Under the pieces are notes generated by a model. That model searched no databases. It saw nothing but the letters and a program-made list of their open reading frames with translations, and was not told where the DNA came from. From Macromonas nakdongensis (GTDB taxonomy: Bacteria > Pseudomonadota > Gammaproteobacteria > Burkholderiales > Burkholderiaceae_C): a stretch of 64,000 nt of DNA. Numbering within the stretch: the stretch's first letter is position 1; every line of letters starts with the position of its first letter. Where the stretch lies: assembly GCF_002837145.1 (NCBI RefSeq), contig NZ_NWMV01000003.1:1-64000 (forward strand). The letters run 5' to 3'. Below, piece after piece: positions 33,837 through 44,152 of this stretch. The position numbers and the translations under genes are program-made.

Positions 33837-33872
33837 GCCGTCCCGTTTTTCCCACAACCGATCCACAACCAC

Positions 33873-34412
33873 ATGTCTCTCGATCACGTCTCCCCTGGCA
33901 GCAAAGTGCCCGAATCGTTCAACGTCATCATCGAGATCTCGATGAACGGCGACCCGATCAAGTACGAAGTCGACAAGGCCTCGGGCTGCATTTTCGTGGA
34001 CCGGTTCATGAACACCGCGATGCACTACCCCACCAACTACGGCTACGTGCCCAAGACCATCGCCGGTGATGGCGACCCGGTGGACGTGCTGGTGATCACC
34101 CCCGTGCCCCTGCCGCCCGGCGTGGTCGTGCCCTGCCGTGCCCTGGGCATCCTGAAAATGGAAGACGAAGGCGGCGTGGATGGCAAGGTGCTGGCCGTGC
34201 CGACCGAGAAAATCCTGCCGCTGTACTCGCAGTGGAAGGGCCTGGAAGACCTGAACCCGGTGCGCCTCAAGGCCATTGAGCACTTCTTCGAGCACTACAA
34301 AGACCTGGACCCGGGCAAGTGGGTCAAGGTGCTGGGCTGGGACGGCAAGGACGCCGCCCACCAGGAAATCCTCGACGGCATCGCCGCCTACGAGAAAGAC
34401 GCCCAGGCCTGA
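33873..34412 (+). CDS. ppa: inorganic pyrophosphatase (family I, soluble)
   Basis: 179-residue cytosolic enzyme that hydrolyses pyrophosphate released by biosynthesis. The metal ligands are in the signature DGDPVDVLV with Asp66, Asp68 and Asp71, and NYGYVP and KYE also match. Length is typical of bacterial family I. The ATG at 33873 gives the usual start MSLDHVSPG; the frame is open upstream but unlike the family. It is followed by a branched terminator and is divergent from hppA. Confidence 0.97.
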   Translation: MSLDHVSPGSKVPESFNVIIEISMNGDPIKYEVDKASGCIFVDRFMNTAMHYPTNYGYVPKTIAGDGDPVDVLVITPVPLPPGVVVPCRALGILKMEDEGGVDGKVLAVPTEKILPLYSQWKGLEDLNPVRLKAIEHFFEHYKDLDPGKWVKVLGWDGKDAAHQEILDGIAAYEKDAQA

Positions 34413-34434
34413 TCGGTCCCCGCGCTCTTCTCCA

Positions 34435-34481
34435 GAAGCCCCTTGTGGGCCCGGCTCAGGCCGGGTGCCTCAAGGGGCTTC
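34435..34481. terminator. branched terminator after ppa, overlapping the end of a convergent gene
   Basis: Outer stem GAAGCCCCTTG / CAAGGGGCTTC (11 bases) encloses an inner stem CCCGG / CCGGG. A short T-rich stretch (CTTTCT) follows on the forward strand. The stop codon and last eight or so codons of the reverse-strand acetyltransferase lie inside it. Confidence 0.7.
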
Positions 34482-35649
34482 GGCTTTCTAGGTGGGCCAG
34501 GTAGTGGGCCATCCCTTCGCCTTCGCGTTGCAGGAACCGCTCCACCGCATCGGCGAAGGCGGGATGGGCCAGCCAGTGGGCGCTGTGGGTGCTGACCGGC
34601 AGCAGGGCGCGCGCCATTTTGTGCTCGCCCTGGGCACCGCCTTCGAAGCGCTGCACGCCGTGCGCGAGGCACCACTGCAGCGGCTGGTAATAGCAGGCCT
34701 CGAAATGCAGGCAGTCCACCCGTTCCAGCGCGCCCCAGTAGCGCCCGTAAGCGGCCTGGGGCTGTGCGCTGGTGTCGCTCAGGGCGACCAGGCTGCAGGC
34801 GATGGGGTGCCCGTCGGCACGCCGGGCCACGAACAGCAGCCAATGGTCGGCCAGTGCTCCGGTCATGGCCTCGAAAAAGCCGGGTTGCAAGTAAGGCGCG
34901 TTGCCGTGTTCCCGGTACGTGCGGGCGTAGCAGCGGTAGAAGAAGTCCCAGTCTTCGGGCGTGATGGCCTGACCCCGCCGATGTTCGAAGCGCACCCCGG
35001 CGGCCTCCACCTTGCGCCGTTCCTGGCGGATTTTCTTGCGTTTGTCCTGGGTCAGTCGGCCCAGGAAGGCGTCGAAGTCCGCGTCTGGCGGATCGGCCTG
35101 GGTCCAGTGGAATTGCACGGTCTGGCGCACCATCAACCCCGCGGCGGTGCAGGCGGCCCTGTCGGCGGGGTCGGTGAACAGCAGGTGCAGGGACGACAAG
35201 CCCGTGGAGCGGCAGTGCCCGATCAGGGCCTGCACCAGTGCCGCCCGGGTCGGGGCGTCCACCGCCAGCAGCCGCGGCCCCGGCACCGGGGTGAAAGGCA
35301 CGGCCACCACCGCCTTGGGGTAGTAGGCCAGGCCGTGTTCGGCGTAGGCCTGGGCCCAGGCCCAGTCGAACACGTATTCGCCGTAGGAGTGTGATTTGAG
35401 GTAGAGCGGCGCCGCGGCCTGGAGCGTTTCATCCCGCCACAGGGTGATCCACTGGGGCGTCCAGCCCGTGGCCGGGACGGCGCTGCCGCTGCGGTGCAGC
35501 GCGGCCAGGTAGGCGTGGCGCATGAAGGGGCCGCAGGCCAGACCGCCCGGCTGCTGCGCCAGCAAGGCGTCCCAGGCCTGGGCGGGCAGTTCGTCCGGGT
35601 CGGTGACGACCCGGGTGACATAATGCCCCGCACTGCAACCGTTATTCAT
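34456..35649 (-). CDS. FemAB/GNAT-type acyltransferase family protein (COG3146)
   Basis: 397 residues. It shows the features of the FemAB-like GNAT family of unknown substrate: LYLKSHSYGEYVFDWAWA, KAVVAVPFTPVPGPRLL, RRKKIRQER-like basic stretch (DKRKKIRQERRKV), and the late GGAQGEHKMARALLP. Homologues are often annotated as peptidoglycan-related acyl/aminoacyl transferases but experimental support is thin. The start is uncertain: ATG at 35649 or 35655, both overlapping the divergent nadE start region. Its 3' end lies in the ppa terminator. Confidence 0.82.
   Translation of the reverse strand: MNNGCSAGHYVTRVVTDPDELPAQAWDALLAQQPGGLACGPFMRHAYLAALHRSGSAVPATGWTPQWITLWRDETLQAAAPLYLKSHSYGEYVFDWAWAQAYAEHGLAYYPKAVVAVPFTPVPGPRLLAVDAPTRAALVQALIGHCRSTGLSSLHLLFTDPADRAACTAAGLMVRQTVQFHWTQADPPDADFDAFLGRLTQDKRKKIRQERRKVEAAGVRFEHRRGQAITPEDWDFFYRCYARTYREHGNAPYLQPGFFEAMTGALADHWLLFVARRADGHPIACSLVALSDTSAQPQAAYGRYWGALERVDCLHFEACYYQPLQWCLAHGVQRFEGGAQGEHKMARALLPVSTHSAHWLAHPAFADAVERFLQREGEGMAHYLAHLESRSPLRHPA
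35619..35624 (+). promoter_or_regulatory. -10-like element of nadE
   Basis: CATAAT at 35619-35624, 24-30 bases before the nadE start candidates. It lies inside the first codons of the divergent acyltransferase gene, so the two genes' control regions must overlap. Confidence 0.45.
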
Positions 35650-37351
35650 GTTCATGACGCTCAAGCTCTGCGTTGCGCAGCTCAATTTCGTGGTGGGTGA
35701 CCTGCTCGGCAACGCCCGCCAGATCGTCGACGCCGCCCACCGGGCCCATGCCGAGGGTGCCCAGGTGCTGCTCACGCCCGAGCTGGCCATCTGTGGTTAC
35801 GCCGCCGAGGACCTGTTCCTGCGGCCAGCCTTCGTTGCCGCCTGCGATGATGCCGTGAAAACGGTGGCCCGCGACACCGCGGGGTTGACCGGTCTGCACA
35901 TCGTCGTCGGCCACCCGGCCCGGGTGACCGAGGCGCCCGAGCGTTCCCGCAGCGTGGGCCGGGCCCCGTGCCACAACGCCGCCTCGGTCATTTGCGAGGG
36001 GGAGGTGCGCCACACCTACGCCAAACAGGAGCTGCCCAACTACCAGGTGTTCGACGAACGCCGTTATTTCGTGCCCGGCCAGGACAGCTGTGTGTTCGAC
36101 GTGCCGCTGCCCCAGGGAGGGCAGGTGCGCATCGGCCTGCTGATTTGCGAGGATGCCTGGCACGCGGCCCCGGCCGAGGCCGCCCGCGACGCGGGGGCCC
36201 AACTGCTGGCCGTGATCAACGCCTCGCCTTTCCATGTGGGCAAGGGTGACGAGCGCGAGCAGGCCATGCGTGCGCGTGCGCAGGCCACCGGCCTGCCCCT
36301 GGTTTACGCCCACCTGGTGGGCGGGCAGGACGAAATCGTTTTCGAAGGCCGGAGTTTCGCCCTGAACGCCGACGGCAGCCTGGCCGCCCGCGCCCCGAGT
36401 TTCAGCCCCGACCTGTTCGCCTTGACGTGTGAACTGGGCCGGGGTGCGGCCCAGGTGGCGGGTCTGCGTGGGCCGGTGGCGCCCGAGAGCAGCCTGGAGG
36501 CGGACCTGTGGCACGCCCTGGTGCTGGGCGTGCGCGACTACATCGGGAAAAACGGTTTCCCCGGCGCGCTCCTCGGGCTGTCCGGGGGCATCGATTCGGC
36601 CTTGGTGCTGGCCATCGCGGTCGACGCGCTGGGCAAGGACCGGGTGCGTGCGGTCATGATGCCGTCGCCCTACACCGCCGACATTTCCTGGATCGACGCC
36701 CGCGACATGGCCGCGCGCCTGGGCGTGCGCTACGACGAAATCTCCATCCGCCCCGAATTCGACGCCTTCCTGGGTTCGCTCAATCCCTTGTTCGAAGGCC
36801 GGCCGATCGACACCACCGAGGAGAACATCCAGGCCCGCATCCGTGGCACCTTGCTGATGGCGCTGTCCAACAAGTTTGGCAGCATCGTGCTGACCACCGG
36901 CAACAAGAGCGAGATGGCCACCGGCTACTGCACGCTCTACGGCGACATGGCCGGGGGGTTCGCGGTCATCAAGGACGTGGCCAAGACCCTGGTGTTCCGC
37001 CTGGCCTGGTGGCGCAATGCCCACGACCCCTACGGCACCGGCGCCAACCCCATCCCCGAGCGCATCATCACCCGTCCGCCGAGCGCCGAGCTGCGCCCCG
37101 ACCAGAAGGACCAAGACAGCCTGCCGCCCTACGATGTGCTGGACGCCATCGTCGAGCGCTACATGGAAAACGACCAGGACCCGGCCCAGATCGTGGCCGC
37201 GGGCTACCCCCAGGCCGCGGTGGAGCAGGTGGTGCGCTTGATCCGACTGAACGAATACAAACGCCGCCAGGCCCCGGTCGGGATTCGCGTGACCCACCGC
37301 AGTTTCGGCAAGGACTGGCGCTACCCCAACACCAACCGTTTTCGGGGTTGA
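35648..37351 (+). CDS. nadE: glutamine-dependent NAD+ synthetase
   Basis: 567 residues (565 if the ATG at 35654 is used). The N-terminal nitrilase-type glutaminase domain has its Glu-Lys-Cys triad in LTPELAICGY, the KQELPNYQVF segment and LLICEDAWH. The C-terminal ammonia-dependent synthetase has the PP-loop LSGGIDSAL at about residues 308-316 and TTGNKSEMATGYCTLYGD. It makes NAD from deamido-NAD, ATP and glutamine, the last step of NAD synthesis. glnB follows 87 bases later. Confidence 0.96.
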   Translation: MFMTLKLCVAQLNFVVGDLLGNARQIVDAAHRAHAEGAQVLLTPELAICGYAAEDLFLRPAFVAACDDAVKTVARDTAGLTGLHIVVGHPARVTEAPERSRSVGRAPCHNAASVICEGEVRHTYAKQELPNYQVFDERRYFVPGQDSCVFDVPLPQGGQVRIGLLICEDAWHAAPAEAARDAGAQLLAVINASPFHVGKGDEREQAMRARAQATGLPLVYAHLVGGQDEIVFEGRSFALNADGSLAARAPSFSPDLFALTCELGRGAAQVAGLRGPVAPESSLEADLWHALVLGVRDYIGKNGFPGALLGLSGGIDSALVLAIAVDALGKDRVRAVMMPSPYTADISWIDARDMAARLGVRYDEISIRPEFDAFLGSLNPLFEGRPIDTTEENIQARIRGTLLMALSNKFGSIVLTTGNKSEMATGYCTLYGDMAGGFAVIKDVAKTLVFRLAWWRNAHDPYGTGANPIPERIITRPPSAELRPDQKDQDSLPPYDVLDAIVERYMENDQDPAQIVAAGYPQAAVEQVVRLIRLNEYKRRQAPVGIRVTHRSFGKDWRYPNTNRFRG

Positions 37352-37777
<426 letters not shown>

Positions 37778-37830
37778 GCCGCCGCCTCTCTCTCAATGGC
37801 CTCGAAGCATCGGGGCCTCGGACCGCGCGT

Positions 37831-38424
37831 TCACACGGTCTCCAGGTGCATCGGCGGTGTGAAGCCCGCCGCCTGCACCAGTGCTGGCAGCAGAGTTTCG
37901 ACCTCCTCGCCCAGGCGCAGCAGGTCCATCTGCCAGGGGCCGACAAAGCCGGCACGCACCGTCTCCTCCATGAAACCGGCCAAGGCGTTGTAATAGCCCG
38001 CCACATTGAGCAGCCCGATCGGTTTGTCGTGGTAGCCCAACTGGCGCCAGGTCCAGACTTCGAACAGCTCCTCGAACGTGCCGATGCCACCGGGCAGGGC
38101 CAGAAAGGCGTCGGCCCGTTCGGCCATCATCTGTTTGCGCTCGTGCATGGTCTGCACCACGTGCAGTTCGGTGCAGTCGCGTTTGGCAAACTCCTTGATC
38201 ACCAGGCTTTGCGGGATCACCCCGACCACCCGGCCACCGGCCTGCAGGGTGGCGTCGGCCACCAGCCCCATCAGGCCGTTGTTGCCACCGCCGTACACCA
38301 GTTGGCCGCCGTGTGCACCGATCCAGCGGCCCACCGCCTGCGCGGCCGCGGCAAAGCGAGGGTCCTGTCCCGGCCGGGAGCCGCAGTAGACGCAGAGGGA
38401 AAAGGCGGGGGCGGGGTGGCTCAT
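37831..38424 (-). CDS. LOG family protein (cytokinin riboside 5'-monophosphate phosphoribohydrolase-like)
   Basis: 197 residues with the family motifs GGGNNGLMG at 45-53 and PGGIGTFEE at 111-119. Members remove ribose-5-phosphate from nucleotide monophosphates; in plants and some bacteria this releases cytokinins, while in most bacteria it is nucleotide cleanup. The first residues SLCVYCGSRPG match LOG closely. It is convergent with glnB and starts near the end of dgkA on the same strand. Confidence 0.9.
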   Translation of the reverse strand: MSHPAPAFSLCVYCGSRPGQDPRFAAAAQAVGRWIGAHGGQLVYGGGNNGLMGLVADATLQAGGRVVGVIPQSLVIKEFAKRDCTELHVVQTMHERKQMMAERADAFLALPGGIGTFEELFEVWTWRQLGYHDKPIGLLNVAGYYNALAGFMEETVRAGFVGPWQMDLLRLGEEVETLLPALVQAAGFTPPMHLETV

Positions 38425-38455
38425 GGCCGCATTGTGGCACGCGGCCTGCCGGGCT

Positions 38456-38848
38456 TCAGGCCAAGAAGCGGTGGTACAGCGCCGCCAGCCAGACGCCGAT
38501 GCACAGCAGCAGGCTGAGCAGCACGGCGGCGCTGCCCATGTCTTTGGCGCGCTTGGACAACTGGTGCCACTCGGGGCCGATGCGGTCGATCGCGGTTTCG
38601 ATCCCGGTGTTGAGCAGCTCCACCACCATCACCGCACACACGGTGGCGATCAGCACGGCCGACTCCAGCCAGCTTTGCCCGAGCCACAGGGCGGCGGGCA
38701 GCAGCAGCAGGGCGGCAATGGCCTCCTGGCGGAACGCCGTCTCGCCCCAGCCCGCCTGCAGGCCGGCCAGGGAATAGCGTGTGGCGTGCCACAGGCGGGC
38801 CAGGCCGTGGCGGCGCTTCTGGGCCAGGGGGTCTTCGGGTGTGGACAC
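38456..38848 (-). CDS. dgkA: diacylglycerol kinase
   Basis: 130-residue inner-membrane trimeric kinase that phosphorylates diacylglycerol to phosphatidate, recycling lipid left from osmoregulated glucan or LPS modification. The family signature ELLNTGIETAIDRIG and the early ETAFRQE are visible, with three membrane helices. The start is a GTG at 38848, three bases after the stop of the upstream RDD gene, so translation may depend on it. Confidence 0.92.
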   Translation of the reverse strand: MSTPEDPLAQKRRHGLARLWHATRYSLAGLQAGWGETAFRQEAIAALLLLPAALWLGQSWLESAVLIATVCAVMVVELLNTGIETAIDRIGPEWHQLSKRAKDMGSAAVLLSLLLCIGVWLAALYHRFLA

Positions 38849-38851
38849 GTC

Positions 38852-39373
38852 TCAGGCCTTTCGGGCAAGGGTGTGGGTCACCAGCCGGGTGCCGGCCCAA
38901 GCGTCGTGCCAGAACTGGCGCTCGGGCTGGAAGCGCGACAGGATGGCCCAGATGGCGACCCAGCCCACGGCCAGCACGCTGACCTCGACCGCGGGCAGCT
39001 GGCCCACGAAACCGGCGGCCAGGGGGGGGATAAACCAGACCCAGCTCAGCACGTAGCGCAGCAGTGCGCGGCCTTGGGTGAGGGCGCGACCGTGGCGGTC
39101 CACCACCCGGATGTGCCAGGTTTTCATGGCCAGGGTTTGGCCCTTGGCCCAGAACCAGGTGAAGTAGATGCCGAACACCAGGAACAGAAAGGCCTGGAGT
39201 TCGTGTCGGTTGTCCAGGGCGTGGCGGGTCTGGGTCAGGGTGCTGAACAGGTAGCCGGAGATGAAGACCACCCCGAACATCAGCATGCCCTCGTACAGCC
39301 AGCAGGCCATGCGCCGGCGCAGGGGTGGGGCGGTGAATTGGGTGGGAGAGGGGGCGAGGGCCGTTGCGGTCAT
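38852..39373 (-). CDS. RDD family membrane protein
   Basis: 173 residues with two to three predicted membrane segments. The RDD-type features are the basic N-terminal RRRMACWLYEGMLMFG, the central YFTWFWAKGQTLAMKTWHIRV and the ALLRYVLSWVW segment. Function of the family is mostly unknown, with roles proposed in ion transport and salt response. It heads the reverse RDD-dgkA-LOG group and is divergent from ilvB. Confidence 0.85.
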   Translation of the reverse strand: MTATALAPSPTQFTAPPLRRRMACWLYEGMLMFGVVFISGYLFSTLTQTRHALDNRHELQAFLFLVFGIYFTWFWAKGQTLAMKTWHIRVVDRHGRALTQGRALLRYVLSWVWFIPPLAAGFVGQLPAVEVSVLAVGWVAIWAILSRFQPERQFWHDAWAGTRLVTHTLARKA

Positions 39374-39635
39374 GGTGGGGGCGGTGAACAGCCTCCGATT
39401 GTCTCATTTTGCCCCCGGGCGGCCTGCGAACGCGACAAAAAGTGCCTGGTTGGGCGGTCTGCCTGGGCAGTGGTGCGATAATGCCGGGTTACAACACATC
39501 ACCGGCAAACGGGTCAAGGTTGCGCGGACGGGTTCCGCCATGGCTTTGGCCTCAAGTCCCAAGGTGGCCTCACAAGGGCTGATCGAGGGGCACCCAAGGT
39601 TTTTCGTCAGAGAAATTCTCGAAAGGTTCATCAAC
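39374..39635. promoter_or_regulatory. ilvB upstream region
   Basis: 262 bases between divergent RDD and ilvB. GATAAT at 39477-39482 is a plausible ilvB -10, implying a leader of about 150 bases. The ilvB frame is open through it with an in-frame ATG at 39540. I see no leader peptide rich in Val, Leu or Ile and no clear terminator hairpin. Confidence 0.4.
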
Positions 39636-41417
39636 ATGGAAATCAACAAGGCCGAATTGGCCTCCGCAGCGGCCGCCGCCGGCCAAACTCCCGCTACCGA
39701 AGAGCTGATGGGCGCCGAAATCATGGTGCGTGCCCTGCAGGCCGAAGGTGTCAACTACATCTGGGGCTACCCCGGCGGCGCGGTCCTCTACATCTACGAC
39801 GCCCTGTACAAGCAGGACACCATCCAGCACGTGCTGGTCCGCCACGAACAGGCCGCGGTGCATGCCGCCGACGGCTTTGCCCGTGCCACCGGCGAAGTGG
39901 GGGTGGCGCTCGTCACCTCCGGCCCCGGGGTGACCAATGCCATCACCGGCATTGCCACGGCCTACACCGACAGCATCCCGATGGTGATCATCGCCGGTCA
40001 GGTGCCCACGGCCGCCATCGGCTCCGACGCCTTCCAGGAATGCGACACCGTTGGCATCACCCGTCCCATCGTCAAGCACAACTTCCTGGTGAAGGACGTG
40101 CGCGACATGGCCGACATCATGAAGAAGGCGTTCCACATCGCCCGCACCGGCCGTCCCGGTCCGGTGGTGGTGGACATCCCGAAGGACGTGTCTTTCAACA
40201 AGACTGCCTACCACGGCTACCCCGAGTCGGTGACCATGCGCTCCTACAACCCGGTGCGCAAGGGCCACGGCGGCCAGATCCGCAAGGCCCTGCAGCTGCT
40301 GCTGGGCGCCAAGCGGCCGTACATCTACACCGGCGGTGGCGTGCTGCTGGGCAATGCGGTGCCCGAACTGCGAACCTTGGTGGACCTGCTGGGCTATCCG
40401 GTCACGAACACCCTGATGGGTTTGGGTGCCTACCCGGCCACCGACAAGAAGTTCCTGGGCATGCTGGGCATGCACGGCACGGTGGAAGCCAACCACGCCA
40501 TGCAGCACTGTGACGTGCTGTTGGCCGTGGGCGCGCGCTTCGACGACCGCGTGATTGGCAACCCCAAGCACTTCGCGCAGAACGAGCGCAAGATCATCCA
40601 CATCGACATCGACCCGTCCAGCATCGCCAAGCGGGTGAAGGTGGACGTGCCCATCGTGGGCGATGTGAAGGACGTGCTGACCGAACTGATCGCCATGATC
40701 AAGGAAAGCCAGCAGAAGCCCGACGCCCAGGCCTTGCAGGGCTGGTGGAACACGATCGAAGGCTGGCGTGCCAAAGACTGTCTGCGCTACGACCGTGGCA
40801 ACACCGAGGTGATCAAGCCGCAGGCCGTGGTGGAAGCCCTGTGGAGCATGACCCAGAACGACGATTGCTACATCACGTCCGACGTGGGTCAGCACCAGAT
40901 GTTCGCGGCCCAGTTCTACAAGTTCAACGAGCCGCGCCGCTGGATCAACTCCGGCGGTCTGGGCACCATGGGCGTGGGCCTGCCGTATGCCATGGGCATC
41001 AAGCTGGCCAAGCCGCAGGCGGATTGCTGGTGCATCACGGGCGAAGGCTCGATCCAGATGAACATCCAGGAGCTTTCCACCTGCCAGCAGTACGGCACGC
41101 ACGTGAAGGTCATTTCCCTGAACAACCGCTACCTCGGCATGGTGCGCCAGTGGCAGGAACTGATCTACCAGGGCCGCTACAGCCACAGCTACATGGACGC
41201 GCTGCCCAACTTCGTCAAGCTGGCCGAGGCCTATGGCCACGTCGGCATGCTGATCGAACGCCCCGAGGACGTGGAGCCCGCCCTGCGCGAGGCCCGTGCC
41301 ATCAAGGACCGCAGTGTGTTCCTCGACTTCCGCACCGACCCGACGGAAAACGTCTGGCCGATGGTGGAAGCCGGCAAGGGCATCACCGAAATGCTGATGG
41401 GTTCCGAGGAACTCTGA
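39636..41417 (+). CDS. ilvB: acetolactate synthase large subunit
   Basis: 593-residue thiamine-diphosphate and FAD enzyme making acetolactate and acetohydroxybutyrate, the first common step to Val, Leu and Ile. The ThDP-activating Glu71 is in RHEQAAVHAADG. The ThDP-Mg site is in CITGEGSIQMNIQELSTC followed by NNRYLGMVRQW. The ATG at 39636 has AAAGG upstream and gives normal length; an in-frame ATG at 39540 would add 32 residues with no family match. It leads the ilvB-ilvN-ilvC cluster. Confidence 0.96.
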   Translation: MEINKAELASAAAAAGQTPATEELMGAEIMVRALQAEGVNYIWGYPGGAVLYIYDALYKQDTIQHVLVRHEQAAVHAADGFARATGEVGVALVTSGPGVTNAITGIATAYTDSIPMVIIAGQVPTAAIGSDAFQECDTVGITRPIVKHNFLVKDVRDMADIMKKAFHIARTGRPGPVVVDIPKDVSFNKTAYHGYPESVTMRSYNPVRKGHGGQIRKALQLLLGAKRPYIYTGGGVLLGNAVPELRTLVDLLGYPVTNTLMGLGAYPATDKKFLGMLGMHGTVEANHAMQHCDVLLAVGARFDDRVIGNPKHFAQNERKIIHIDIDPSSIAKRVKVDVPIVGDVKDVLTELIAMIKESQQKPDAQALQGWWNTIEGWRAKDCLRYDRGNTEVIKPQAVVEALWSMTQNDDCYITSDVGQHQMFAAQFYKFNEPRRWINSGGLGTMGVGLPYAMGIKLAKPQADCWCITGEGSIQMNIQELSTCQQYGTHVKVISLNNRYLGMVRQWQELIYQGRYSHSYMDALPNFVKLAEAYGHVGMLIERPEDVEPALREARAIKDRSVFLDFRTDPTENVWPMVEAGKGITEMLMGSEEL

Positions 41418-41527
41418 CCTGTCCGGCAGGCCCGTCACCGGGTCTGCTTTCCCTCAGACGAATCTATTGCCTGCCAAGCCCGCCGCTTACCGGTGGCGGG
41501 GGAGGGCAGCAAAAAGAGGAATCGCAC

Positions 41528-42014
41528 ATGAAACACATCATCGCTGTTTTGCTGGAGAACGAGGCCGGCGCCTTGTCCCGCGTGGTGGGCCTGTTCTCGG
41601 CCCGTGGCTACAACATCGAGTCGCTGACCGTGGCGCCGACGGAAGACCCGTCGCTGTCGCGCATGACCATCCAGACCACGGGTTCGGACGACGTGATCGA
41701 GCAGATCACCAAGCACCTGAACCGCCTCATCGAGGTGGTCAAGGTGGTCGATCTGACCGAAGGCGCCTACACCGAGCGCGAGCTCATGATGGTGAAGGTG
41801 CGCGCGGTGGGCAAGGAGCGCGAGGAGATGAAGCGCATGGCCGACATCTTCCGCGGCCGCATCATCGACGTGACCGAGAAGAGCTACACCATCGAGCTCA
41901 CCGGCGACCAGGGCAAGAATGACGCTTTCCTGGAGGCCATCGACCGCACCGCCATCCTGGAAACGGTGCGCACCGGGGCCAGCGGCATCGGCCGCGGCGA
42001 GCGCATCCTGCGCG

Positions 42015-42019
<5 letters not shown>
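41528..42019 (+). CDS. ilvN: acetolactate synthase small (regulatory) subunit
   Basis: 163 residues, type III regulatory subunit with an N-terminal ACT domain (KHIIAVLLENEAGALSRVVGLF at about 2-23) and a C-terminal ALS_ss domain. It binds valine and activates and feedback-inhibits IlvB. It follows ilvB by 110 bases. Its stop TAA lies within TATAAAAT, which may be the -10 of a separate ilvC promoter. Confidence 0.96.
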
Positions 42020-43147
<1,128 letters not shown>

Positions 43148-43181
43148 TCGCTGGCGGGCCCCCGTGGCCCGCTGCCGACGC

Positions 43182-43213
43182 GACAGGCCGCCGCAAGGCG
43201 GCTTTGTCGTTTC
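43182..43213 (+). terminator. intrinsic terminator after ilvC
   Basis: Stem GCCGCC / GGCGGC with a GCAA tetraloop (43187-43202), flanked by GACA / TGTC that can extend it, then TTTGTCGTTT. It separates ilvBNC from pssA. Confidence 0.75.
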
Positions 43214-43248
43214 TGGCGCAGACGCGATGCCCAGGCCGACAGCTGGCT

Positions 43249-43254
43249 TACACT
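43249..43254 (+). promoter_or_regulatory. -10-like element next to the pssA start
   Basis: TACACT at 43249-43254 ends seven bases before the pssA ATG at 43262. It suggests a leader of only a base or two. Confidence 0.35.
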
Positions 43255-43261
43255 CCCACCC

Positions 43262-44071
43262 ATGCACGACGGTACCGATCCCTTGAGCTCCCACGACACG
43301 GCCCACAAAAACCCCCACAAGGGCATCTACATGTTGCCCAATATGATCACCCTGGCAGCGCTGTTTGGCGGCTTTTACGCGGTGGTCATGGCCATGAACG
43401 GCCGTTTCGACCTGGCCACCGTGGGCATTTTCGTGGCCATGGTGCTCGACAGCCTGGACGGCCGCGTCGCCCGCCTGACCAACACCCAGAGTGCCTTTGG
43501 CGAGCAGATGGACTCCCTGTCCGACATGGTGTCCTTCGGCGCTGCGCCGGCCCTGATCGCCTACGAATGGGCACTGCGCGACCTGGGGCGCTGGGGCTGG
43601 ATCGCGGCCTTTGTGTACTGCGCCTGTGCGGCCCTGCGGTTGGCGCGTTTCAACGTGAACACCGGTGTGGTGGACAAGCGTTACTTCCAGGGCTTGCCTT
43701 CGCCCGCGGCGGCGGCACTGGTGGCCGGTTTCATTTGGCTGGCGACCGAGGCCGGCTACGACGGCCTGAGCCTGGAATGGCCGATGTTCGCCCTCACCCT
43801 CTACGCGGGTTTGACGATGGTGACCAACGTGCCCTTCTACAGCTTCAAGGACCTGAGCCTGAAGAAGAGCGTGCCGTTCGCGGCCATCGTGCTGGTCGCG
43901 CTGGGCATCGCCATCATCAACATCCACCCGCCGACCGTGCTGTTCGGGCTGTTTGTGGGCTACGGTCTGTCGGGCTATGCCGTCTATGGCTGGCGCAAGG
44001 CCAAGGGGCGTCCGGCCAGTGTGGTCAGCACCTCGACCGACGAACCCGACGAGCGCGGCCTGCACGACTGA
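43262..44071 (+). CDS. pssA: CDP-diacylglycerol-serine O-phosphatidyltransferase
   Basis: 269-residue multi-pass enzyme making phosphatidylserine, precursor of phosphatidylethanolamine. The CDP-alcohol phosphotransferase motif is complete: Asp66, Gly67, Ala70, Arg71, Gly80, Asp84 and Asp88 in DGRVAR and GEQMDSLSDMV. About eight membrane segments. This is the Bacillus-type integral membrane PssA rather than the peripheral E. coli type. Its place between ilvC and leuA is conserved in betaproteobacteria although the pathway is unrelated. Confidence 0.95.
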   Translation: MHDGTDPLSSHDTAHKNPHKGIYMLPNMITLAALFGGFYAVVMAMNGRFDLATVGIFVAMVLDSLDGRVARLTNTQSAFGEQMDSLSDMVSFGAAPALIAYEWALRDLGRWGWIAAFVYCACAALRLARFNVNTGVVDKRYFQGLPSPAAAALVAGFIWLATEAGYDGLSLEWPMFALTLYAGLTMVTNVPFYSFKDLSLKKSVPFAAIVLVALGIAIINIHPPTVLFGLFVGYGLSGYAVYGWRKAKGRPASVVSTSTDEPDERGLHD

Positions 44072-44137
44072 GGCCGCGCCATCGCCTGTGCCCAAGCCGC
44101 TCATGGTTTTTCTCGATCGGGCGGCGCACGGCTTTGT

Positions 44138-44145
44138 GATACATT
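44138..44145 (+). promoter_or_regulatory. -10-like element of the leuA leader
   Basis: GATACATT, starting 15 bases before the leader-peptide ATG at 44153. Transcription from here would place the leader start codon within a few bases of the mRNA 5' end. Confidence 0.4.
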
Positions 44146-44152
44146 GACAGCC

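Larger units (their letters stand above)
33559..33872. promoter_or_regulatory. divergent regulatory region between hppA and ppa
   Basis: 314 bases without a gene. Seen: the hppA ribosome site GGAG near 33568; a perfect inverted repeat ATTGGCC-AACGC-GGCCAAT at 33679-33697; possible ppa promoters (TAAAAT at 33779-33784, or TTGGCG 33769-33774 with TAATAC 33791-33796); and a strong stem-loop at 33795-33836. No ORF in it looks coding. Confidence 0.6.

Noticed and set aside
39481-39582. A 33-codon ORF upstream of ilvB as an attenuation peptide
   Set aside because: It has no run of Leu, Val or Ile codons, its ATG overlaps the likely -10 hexamer, and no terminator hairpin follows.
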